Made by a program: the position numbers and the translations under genes
Shown here: in pieces, positions 40,161-48,205 of the stretch
How the letters are laid out: every line of letters begins with the position of its first letter
Position numbering within the stretch: the first letter of the stretch is position 1
The notes under the pieces: model-generated
What the model saw: only the letters and a program-made list of their open reading frames with translations
What the model was told of the DNA's origin: nothing
Databases searched by the model: none
NCBI RefSeq assembly: GCF_900167155.1
Contig: NZ_FUXU01000032.1
Location: 1 to 48,205 of the forward strand
Direction of reading: 5' to 3'
Origin: Enterovibrio nigricans DSM 22720
GTDB taxonomy: Bacteria > Pseudomonadota > Gammaproteobacteria > Enterobacterales > Vibrionaceae
Length of the DNA: 48,205 nt

Positions 40161-42524
40161 TCAGAACAATCCTAGTTGAGGCATTGAAAGTTCATCAAAC
40201 CGCTTACCAATAAAAGGTAGAATACCATCCGCAATCGGCTTTAATTGCTTATCAACATAATGCTGATAGTCGTAAGGGCTTTCCAATGCCTCAAGTGGCT
40301 CAGCACCATTGGTGGTGATAACGTATTCTATCCACCCTCCGTGCTGGTATTGCAGTGACCTGCCCAATTTCTGGTTGTATGCATCTGCCTTACGTGCAGC
40401 TTTCACATGCGGAGGAACATTTTTTTCGTAATCGGACAACTTTCGCCTGAGCCGCTTACGATAGACTAACTTCTCTTTATTGTTACCGTGTAACGTGTCT
40501 TCCACCGTATTCCGAACATATTCTTCAATGTCTTCACCATCAAAAACCCGTTGATAGAGCGTTTGCTGGAACTCTTGCGCTAAAGGAGTCCAATCCGTAC
40601 GAACGGTTTCTAACCCTTTGTAGACAATTCGTCGATCACCGTCTTTATCCACTAAACCCGCGTATCGCTTTTTACTGCCCGTATCTTGTCCACGAATGGT
40701 GGGCATAAGAAATTTTTGGTAATGGGTTTCGTATTCAATTTCCAATGCAGAGTCGATTTGATACTCATCAATAAGGTGTTGAGTCCACCACGCATTAATC
40801 AAGGAAACTAATGCCTTTCCTATCTCATCCGCATCCTGATTACTGTATTGCTTACCGAGCGAAACAAACGTCGAATCCGTATCACCGTAGATAACATTGT
40901 AACCTTGAGACTCAATCAACTCTCTGGTCATCTTCATGATTTCATGACCGCGCATCGTAATAGACGACGCAAGTCGATGGTCGAAGAACCGACAACCTGA
41001 CGAACCTAACACACCATAAAATGAATTCATGATGATTTTTATGGCCTGAGAAAAGGCCTTTTCCCCTTGGCGCTTCGCTTCATCCCGCGCTCGCCACAGG
41101 AGTTCAATCAATGAAGGAAGAAAGTGTTTCTCTCGGTGGAACACGCCCCCCCGAAAACCCGGCACCGTCTCAGTGTCATCCTTAGTGTGCAGCCCCTCAA
41201 TCAACCCCTGCGGATCGATAAGAAACGTTCGAATGATTGAGGGATAGAGCGATTTAAAATCGAGTACCAATACCGATGCGTATAAACCCGGCTTACTGTC
41301 CATGACATAACCACCGGGACTCGCAATCCAGTTTTCGCTCGCTAACGTCGGCGCGACAAAACCGCCACGGTGTAGCCTTGGCAAATAGAGGTTTGTGAAG
41401 GCAGCCACAGAGCCACCAATCCGATCCAACTCAATCCCCGTCAAACGACTTCGCTGGATGAGATACTCCATAAGATGGGTTTCTTTGAATATGCGATTAA
41501 CCAGTACACAATCTTGCAGGTTGTAAGTCGCGAGCGCGACTTTGTCGTCTCGAAACATACGGTTGATTGAATCCATGCGGTCATAAGGATTGTCGATAGC
41601 CTTGCCTTCGCCAAACATCGTCTGCGAAACAGACTCTAACGACCAGGATCGGAAACTGTACGTCGCCGATTTCAAGCCATCAATGCCATCAATCACCACT
41701 CGGCCAGGGAGCGTGATAAAACCTTGACGGCTATTACTGGCATCACGCCAATGCGCTTTTTCGCCACCGCGCCCTAAACGTAGATCTATTTGGTTGAAAG
41801 CAGCTCGTTTCACCAATAATCTGAAATCAAAATCGACAACACTCCACCCAACAACGACATCGGGATCGAACGTCTCAAACCAACGGTTGAGATTTTTTAG
41901 CAAGGATAGCTCATTCGGCACCCATTCTATCCAAGGCGTCTCGTGCGCGTTCTCTGGCTGTTCACCGATCATGATGACACGGCTGTCCATGTCACTGTCT
42001 AAACCAATCGAATACAAAACGCCTTTTTCGGAACATTCTATATCCAGCGATACGCGCGACAATGACGTTGTATAATCCGAAGCCTTAGTTTTTACATTTC
42101 GATACTCTACATAGCCTTTACGCTGTGTCGCATCACCTGCAAACGTTAAACCGCCACAGATGAACCGTTCCATAAGATACCGGTCACCAAGCCTTACATC
42201 CGACTCCAACGCATCAATCCCTTCTGCCATCAGTTCTCTTGCAGCACGGTTAGCGGCCTGAATGGTGGCGAAATAGAACGCAGAAACGGGCTGATAAGAA
42301 AAATTCTTTAGAGAGAGTGATTTCTGAGTGAATGGGATGGAGGTCGAACGCAGTACCCTCAGTGCATCATTGACAACGTCCTGAGCAACAAAAAAAACGG
42401 GCTTTTCATTGTGTACCAGCAACTTAGCCGGCCCAGATGGCGTTTGAACCCAAAAAACAAGTTCAGTGCGATCGCCAATGTCTCGGCTGTGTCGACTAAT
42501 AAGAAAACCATCTTGATATTGCAA
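40161..42524 (-). CDS. polB: DNA polymerase II (family B)
   Basis: A 787-residue family B polymerase with proofreading exonuclease. Exo I is in SLDIECSEKG, Exo II in DVVVGWSVVDFDFR, Exo III in YNLQDCVL. Polymerase motif A is DFKSLYPSIIRTF, motif B KIIMNSFYGVLGS and motif C YGDTDSTFVSLG. All metal-binding acids are present. Length matches E. coli PolB (783). It works in replication restart and translesion synthesis in the SOS response; I could not confirm a LexA box. Confidence 0.97.
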   Translation of the reverse strand: MQYQDGFLISRHSRDIGDRTELVFWVQTPSGPAKLLVHNEKPVFFVAQDVVNDALRVLRSTSIPFTQKSLSLKNFSYQPVSAFYFATIQAANRAARELMAEGIDALESDVRLGDRYLMERFICGGLTFAGDATQRKGYVEYRNVKTKASDYTTSLSRVSLDIECSEKGVLYSIGLDSDMDSRVIMIGEQPENAHETPWIEWVPNELSLLKNLNRWFETFDPDVVVGWSVVDFDFRLLVKRAAFNQIDLRLGRGGEKAHWRDASNSRQGFITLPGRVVIDGIDGLKSATYSFRSWSLESVSQTMFGEGKAIDNPYDRMDSINRMFRDDKVALATYNLQDCVLVNRIFKETHLMEYLIQRSRLTGIELDRIGGSVAAFTNLYLPRLHRGGFVAPTLASENWIASPGGYVMDSKPGLYASVLVLDFKSLYPSIIRTFLIDPQGLIEGLHTKDDTETVPGFRGGVFHREKHFLPSLIELLWRARDEAKRQGEKAFSQAIKIIMNSFYGVLGSSGCRFFDHRLASSITMRGHEIMKMTRELIESQGYNVIYGDTDSTFVSLGKQYSNQDADEIGKALVSLINAWWTQHLIDEYQIDSALEIEYETHYQKFLMPTIRGQDTGSKKRYAGLVDKDGDRRIVYKGLETVRTDWTPLAQEFQQTLYQRVFDGEDIEEYVRNTVEDTLHGNNKEKLVYRKRLRRKLSDYEKNVPPHVKAARKADAYNQKLGRSLQYQHGGWIEYVITTNGAEPLEALESPYDYQHYVDKQLKPIADGILPFIGKRFDELSMPQLGLF

Positions 42525-42675
42525 TGTTGCCTCAGCGCAGATTATTACCCCCGAAGTATACCCGAAACCATGCCGTGCTTCTTTCTACATATCACCGACC
42601 TCTCGATTTTTATGCTTACATAAGCGCGACGGATAACCCTTGCTAAAATCGATATAAGGTTACCTAGGAGCAGTT

Positions 42676-43427
42676 ATGAACAATCACGTCTCACATATCG
42701 TGGTAGTGGACGACGAGAAAGACATCAGAGACGTTCTTGCCGATGTACTTCAGCAACAAGGTTACCGTGTCACTAAGGCGGCAAATGGTGCCGAACTCTT
42801 CGCCGCTGGCCCGTCAGAACTCGCCATTATCGACTTACGTTTGGATAACGAAGACGGATTGACGCTCGCGAAAAGCCTCCGTGCACAAAGCGCTATCCCA
42901 ATCATGATGTTGACCGGAAAAGGCGATGAGACCGATATCATTATTGGTTTAGAGGTCGCCGCCGATGATTACATGATGAAACCTTTCAACCTTCGCGAGT
43001 TCACGGCCAGAGTGAATGCGTTGTTACGACGAAGCAATACCTCATTTAGAAGCGATACATCAACAGGACAAATTTCTACCGTTGACTGCGAAGAAACTCT
43101 TTATCAATTTGATGACTGGACACTCAATCTTTCACAGCGCACTGTCACCCACCTCAATGGCAGCCAGCCCACCCTAACACACGGCGAATTCTCTCTTTTG
43201 GAAGTACTTGTTACTTCTCCTCGAAGAGTGCTTTCTCGTGAGCACTTAATGGAAAGAACCCACGGATATGGTTCAGATTCTCAAGACCGTACCATCGACG
43301 TATTGATTGTACGTCTTCGCCGAAAGATTGAGAAAACCCTCGCCTTCCTCAGCTGATAAAAACAGAGCGGGGAATGGGTTATCGCTTTAACTCGACAGTA
43401 ACGAAACATGTAAGGCGAACTGGCTAG
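42676..43427 (+). pseudogene. OmpR-family response regulator, frameshifted near the C-terminus
   Basis: The receiver domain is complete (VVVDDEKDIR, DLRLDNEDG with the phospho-acceptor Asp, MLTGKG, MKPFN). The winged-helix DNA-binding domain follows to TIDVLIVRLRRKIEK. The frame then ends at 43356 (TLAFLS). In the next frame NPRLPQLIKTERGMGYRF, the canonical C-terminal wing, continues to TAG 43427. One more A in the AAAA run at 43333-43336 restores a 250-residue protein. AGGAG precedes the ATG. A partner kinase follows 5 nt downstream; it is TorR-like by context. Confidence 0.82.
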
Positions 43428-43432
43428 CCACT

Positions 43433-44320
43433 ATGCAGTCTCAGAGTATTCGCCCCTGTTTGATGATGACATTATCGGCGTTACTTTTGCTGACAACCCT
43501 TATGGCTGGGTTTTCGTTATTCACGTTGTGGCAAACCAGCACTTTCTAGACAAAATCACCAAAACGACACTCGCAGATGCGCAAACTTCATTGAACTTGT
43601 CAGAAAGTGTTGCCCAGATTGCGGCATTGGCGCCGTACATCGCAACATCTGCGCGTCCGTATCAAGTCCAAAAAGAAAAGCAACTGCTGGAACCCCGCAC
43701 TGCAAAGTTGACTCGCTACACCACGCAGTTGACCGACCCCATTTATTCACTTGAACTATCATCACGCGTCAAAGACGTGAAAGAGGCGCTACAGCAACTA
43801 ATGAGCAATGTGGAGCAGGAGTTATATATCCGCGAAGACTTGATGGCGCAGCAATTTAGCCTTGATGGATTAAACAAATACCCTTTCGGCTCTGCCTTTG
43901 TGGGTGCCTTCACATCAAACCCAACACAGCTTTCCCAAGGATGGATTGAACAGGTTTTGTCCTTGTATCAGAACAACACGAACGGCGAACAGGAAAGAAA
44001 CACGATCCTACCCGTATTTGCGGCACTCGCTAGAGGAAATCAGCTAATCAAGGAACTCCACCAGCAAAATGCCTTCTTACTGGCCTCTATTCGTGCGCAA
44101 TCAGATCGTATGGCGGAATACGTTAACAACATCGTATTAACGACCATATGGCGAAAGACCTTCAGCAGGTAACGAAAGAAATGCTCAATCTCGCAGAAGG
44201 AGAAACAGAGCTGAAACCCGTTATCCTCGCACGACAAGATGAGATAGGCCAATTGGCAAATGCACTTGGAACGTTTCAAAAAAATGCGATAGAGAAAGTC
44301 GAAGCCACCACCCACTTTAC
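43433..44320 (+). pseudogene. Remnant of a TorS-like sensor histidine kinase
   Basis: The gene begins at ATG 43433 with a membrane segment (MMTLSALLLLTTLMAGFSLF), then stops at TAG 43547. One more T at 43544-43546 would continue into DKITKTTLADAQ and the periplasmic sensor part. A second break at about 44145 joins NNIVLTTI directly to MAKDLQQVTKEMLN, so the second membrane helix is lost. The HAMP part (ARQDEIGQLANALGTFQKNAIE) ends near 44310. The kinase core and receiver are missing, replaced by the Rhs 3' region. Non-functional. Confidence 0.8.
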
Positions 44321-44381
44321 GGGTGGTGACTTTGGTATCAAACATGTCAGTGAAACGACAGTGCCACTGATGCCGGAGCCT

Positions 44382-47300
44382 TTATGTCAAAAACATGTCA
44401 CCATTCTTGAAGGTAATATTACCGCCCTTAATACCTTGTTTTATGTGTTTTGGACGAAGGTAGCTTCTTACTGGTGGGACATTATGGAAATAACGTAGTG
44501 CTTCGTCATTTCGACCAAAACAATAAGCATTAATCACGTGGTAGTTTGGATCCTCATAGTACTGCTTCACCTGATCGACAGTCATGCCATCCATATCCAC
44601 GGCACGTATCACTCGTTGTCTGAATCCACTTTTTTGCGGGCCGTTTTGAGCGCGTACGAGGTCTTCATTAGTATAAAAATATTTATGTAGAATTTTAGGG
44701 TCCCTTCTTGCTGTATTAAAGCAACCCGCCTCGTAATTGTTACCCGACGGCGTACCATGGGTGCCTGAGAGTAAAACAACATCTCTCGGCTTGTACCACA
44801 TGCTTTTCCTTCGTGCGAGCCTTTGAAGTGGCTCGTCTAATTGATGTGCTCTTATTTCCTGATCTGCACCAAGTATCCGCTTGCTGCCTACTTTTACCTT
44901 GTGCCATTCAGGGGAGCGGTTCGTGGCATTACCAACGGGAACGCTCCCTTTGGTGATTTGGCCACCAGATGCGCTGGGCGTATTATAAAAATCGCTCGGG
45001 CCGCGTTGGAGCCCTGACGCGGACTCTTTTCCCGTAGCCCGAGCCGAACCAACAGCAGAAGCAAAACCTACTACACCTGTCCCCAGCGATACCCATCCTA
45101 GCGTGGAGGAGGCTTCTGGGTTGGAATCTTCCAACGCGCCGCTTGCGATAGAGGTTGCATCAGACACCACACCAAGCGCGCCAACAGCCAGTGAGGTCGC
45201 TGATGCCGATTCGAGCGCTGCCGTCACGCTTCCTGCTGCCGCTATTGATGCTCCTCCCGTGAATATTGCTAACCCCAGCCCGAGCGCGCCAAGCACAATG
45301 CCGGCAATTCCCTGCCCGCTCATATGTCCTGACGGATCGACGTGGTTTATTGGATCGCCAGAGCAATACGCGTAAGGATTGATCCCTCCAGCATCAAATG
45401 GGCTTAAACTATCTGGGCAGTTAAATCGCATAAGCCGTGGGTTATAGGTCCGGTAGCCATTGCCTAAATGGTAGGTTTCACTCACGGGGTCAACACGTTC
45501 GCCATTAAACCCGGGCAGAAGGGAGGTTGATTCTCCGCATCCGTACGGAGACCAAGCATGCGATACACCATTACTTTGGCTTCCTTCCCGCGACCACAAC
45601 AGGCTATTATTTTGGTCACCAGCGGTTAGCGTCAGGTTGTCATCATCGCAAACGCCTAGGCAGGTATGTGCTGCTTTAATCAGGCGAACTTTCCGTTCTT
45701 GTTTCGTAGACAGCTCGTTCACCAGTTCTGCGTCGCGATAGTACAGTTGACGATCTTTGTCATCCCCGATGTTTTGACAAACCAAACGACTCAAAGCGTC
45801 ATAACCATAGGTTGCTGCGTCGGTTGTTTTACCCTTTTCACTCACGCCGACTAATCTGCCAACCGTGTCATAGCACAGTGTGCGTCCTTCGTCGTCAAGG
45901 ATCATGCGTCCATTGTCGTCATATTTCAGTTGGATGTTTTGTGGGTAGTCGTGGTGGCTGTGTGTGAGGGAGGATAGCTGGGTTGGATCGTCGGCGTTTT
46001 CATAATGATATGCCGTTGTATTGCTACTGCCGTCTGCCAATGTGGTGGTGACACTGAGCAAGTTGTTGAGGGCATCAAACTGATACGTCTGCCCAGACAT
46101 CGCATGTCCATATGTGTCTAGCGGCAATTCACTCCCTTTCACGCTGTAAGTGTCAAGGCGATTGCGAACGTCGTAGTGATAACTTTCATCACGCACGACT
46201 TTGCCACTTTGTTTTACGGTTCGCGTGTCCAACAGGCTGTTTGGCAGCCAAGTTTGAGAAACGGTGATCGTAACACCCTTGCTGTCTTCAACTGTACGTG
46301 TGAGCTCTCTACCGAAATCGTCATAGGTTAACGTGGTGGTCAATTTGGCCTGTGTTGCTGTGTCCACTACTGTTTGAGATCCTAGTTGGCCGAATTCATC
46401 GTATTTCAGCGTCACTGTCAATGCATCGTCCGTTATTGTTGTGACTCGCCCATGCTTGTCTCGTTCATACGTTGTTTGTTTCCCGGTAACATCTGTATAG
46501 GTGTGCGGTTCACCGGCCAATGTGTGAGTGTAAGCTGCGTTTAAGCTTTGCCCATTTCGGCTGAATGTTTCTTTCACCAAACTACCGGATGAGTCCCAAT
46601 CGTTGTTGTTTTCTATGTCTCCTTCCTTTGCGACCAATAAATCAGCCGTGCTTTTGTCATAAGAAAACGTCTGCGTCACGCCATCCGCGGTCATGTCGCT
46701 GACCATATTTCCTAGCTCTGGGATATGCGTATACTGCATGGACTTACCTGAGGGTAAGGTAACCTTAGAAGGAACTTGCGACACGCCATCATACGTATAG
46801 GAGGTGGTTCTACCTCCAATGACTTTGCTCTTCACACGCCCAAGGCTGTCAAACTCCTGCGAACCTAGCTGCCAAGTCTGTGTTTTACCGTCAGCGTTTA
46901 AGCCCTTCACGCTAATACTCGCGACCTGATCGCCTATCAGATGGGGCGCATAGGTCCGGGTGACAACGCTGTCGTCGGGGAGGGTCTGAGTTAAGACCCT
47001 TCCAAAGGCGTCATAGGTGCGACTTACTGTGTTTTCACGCTCATCTGTTTCTTGCCACAGACGACCAAGGCCATCCCACTTATAGGTGCGTACACCCACT
47101 GTTTTATTTGCCGTATCCGTGTTGGTTTCTGTAAGGAGCAAAAGGCTCTGTTCATCATAGGTCGTGGTGAGTTTTCCCGAAACGACAGTATTGTTGTCAG
47201 TGTCGGCAGTGCTTTCAACGTCTGCACTGGCATATACGGTACTGGTCAGAGATATTTGGTCGGTTTCGTTGATGCTGTTGGTGCCGTCTGAGAGTGCTTG

Positions 47301-47972
47301 CTTGCTCAGCCCCCCCCAGCCGTCATATGATAGCGTCGAACTGACGGAATACGTTTCTGACGACCCGACAAGCCAATCGAAACTTGTACCAGTATCAACC
47401 ACTCCCTGCGCGTTATAACTCTGTGAGGCAATGTCGTACCAATGATCATTGTCGGTGTCTAAGCGTTGCACACTAATGGCACGGCCAGCGCCGTCAAAGT
47501 AGGTCTTTAATTGATTGCCTGAGGCGTCTGTTTCAGTGGTGACTGGCCCCTTATCATCAATGGCATACTCCCATGTGGTTGTGCTTTCAAATTTGGTGTC
47601 GGGAGCTTGCGTTCGAGTCAAAGTACGGCCGCACTTATCGTAAGTAAACGCCGTCGTCACACCTTGACCATCCGTTTCTGATAGAAGATAGCCCGTGTGA
47701 ACATGCCGCAGTGTAGAGCGAGTGATCGCCAACCCATCATGACCCGTTGTTGTGATAGTCTGTTTTAGACCCTCTTTGGTTGTTTCAAAGGTAAAGTTCT
47801 GCTGTTTGGTGTAAGCAGCCTTCGCAGTGATATCTGGTGTCAGGATGTTTGTCCGTTTCTCTTCACGTCCGAACGACACTGTTTTACTCGTATCTGTGCG
47901 TGCGACCTGAAGTCGTATGAAGCGCTGTTCACCGCGATAAGAGTGAACCATCTGTATCACCAGATGACCCTA
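44382..47972 (-). CDS. Rhs-family polymorphic toxin, 5'-truncated, with unusual C-terminal tip
   Basis: About 1192 residues remain. YD-type repeats fill most of the protein (many TYD, YDALSRL, GRVTTITDD copies). The Rhs core ends with PFDAGGINPYAYCSGDP and HVDPSG near residue 870, where the variable tip begins. The tip has a glycine/alanine-rich hydrophobic segment (IAGIVLGALGLGLAIFTGG), a linker, and a 200-residue domain with VVLLSGTHG (His1068) and HVINAYCFG (Cys1147), resembling a caspase-like His/Cys pair. An in-frame TAG at 47972-47970 and foreign sequence beyond remove the N-terminus. No immunity gene follows. Confidence 0.85.
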
Positions 47973-48205
47973 GGATCCTGAATAAAGCAGCGGATCCGAC
48001 AATGTAACGAAGTCCAGTAAATCATGGGACGGGAATGGAATCGTGAGAGGACGTTCCTCCTGATAACCACAAATCGGGTAAGTGCTAGGGTGTCGGTATG
48101 ATGAACGTAAGTGAATCCATGTAAGGTGCGTTATACGAGGATCAGCGGAAGTGGTGGTTAATACGCTGTGGCCAAAAGGCACGAGAGTAGGAAAGAGATT
48201 GGACA
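47973..48205 (+). other. Possible group II intron fragment interrupting the Rhs gene
   Basis: The sequence has no long reading frame and reads like structured RNA on the + strand. Segments such as GATGAACGTAAGTGAATCC, GGTGCGTTATACGAGG and CACGAGAGTAGGAAAGAG resemble domain I/leader regions of bacterial group II introns as I remember them. No domain V or maturase is within the window; they would lie to the right. The junction with Rhs coding sequence is near 47972. Identification is tentative. Confidence 0.45.

Noticed and set aside
44306-44328. Inverted repeat as an integron attC site
   Set aside because: It is short, lacks the attC core sites and stands alone; no cassette array or integrase is present.
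44040-44345. Minus-strand open frame after the Rhs stop as an immunity gene
   Set aside because: It is the complement of the torS-like remnant, whose protein sequence is recognisable on the + strand.
47970-48182. Minus-strand 70-codon open frame upstream of Rhs as the Rhs N-terminus
   Set aside because: It has no YD-repeat or Rhs character, and the region looks like structured RNA on the other strand.
1-48205. tRNA or rRNA genes
   Set aside because: I saw no cloverleaf with a CCA-type end or T-loop at proper spacing; the GGTTCGC at 351-357 is part of the structured leader only.

Overview
The window looks like a chromosomal piece of a Vibrio or close relative (Vibrionaceae). Host genes at the right support this: an AttE/permease/AttH-type ABC transporter operon, a DUF2913 gene, and the bcr - rsuA - (GNAT) - radD - rplY neighbourhood known from gammaproteobacteria. 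The left 27.8 kb is a transposable (Mu-like) myovirus prophage whose left end lies outside the window.

Prophage, 1-27799. The first 3.25 kb holds tightly packed small early genes on the + strand (DUF3164-like, SEC-C zinc protein, several tiny unknowns, a DEDD exonuclease), ending at a terminator. A short middle block follows: a small basic protein, GemA and two unknown small proteins that sit where Mor lies in Mu. The lysis cassette (holin, P1 Lyz-like SAR endolysin, Rz/Rz1 spanins) and a P2-like baseplate/tail block (S, an R-like gene, U, X, D, J) are on the - strand. From 10113 a + strand late block encodes Mu-type terminase, spike, gp25-like wedge, sheath, tube, Mu-type protease/scaffold, decoration protein, capsid, gp36-like adaptor, DUF935 portal and Mu F. 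Tape measure and a frameshifted tail chaperone pair are again on the - strand. Tail protein I, a tail fibre and a fibre-associated protein close the prophage. The phage is thus a Mu/P2 mosaic. Three places share a GCC-N2-TTGGAA motif about 31 nt before a -10-like hexamer, which looks like a late promoter family. Three intergenic sites carry TTTAAA boxes at exact 11-bp spacing.

The right end is visible at base resolution. Two repeats 22 bp apart, then ...TGTCA, abut an attH-like gene cut after about 111 codons, as expected for Mu-type insertion. Several phage genes are broken: an in-frame amber in gpJ, and one-base losses in the portal gene and in one early gene. As sequenced, the prophage should not make virions.

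Host part, 27800-48205. The interrupted transporter operon is followed by an SDR/DUF2867 gene, DUF2913, a Bcr-type exporter, RsuA, a GNAT enzyme, RadD, L25, a DUF1289 protein, a small conserved unknown and DNA polymerase II. A two-component locus after polB is decayed: the regulator is frameshifted and the TorS-like kinase keeps only part of its sensor half. It is cut by a large Rhs gene on the - strand. The Rhs tip carries a possible caspase-like His/Cys pair. Its 5' end is interrupted at about 47972 by sequence resembling group II intron RNA, running to the window edge.
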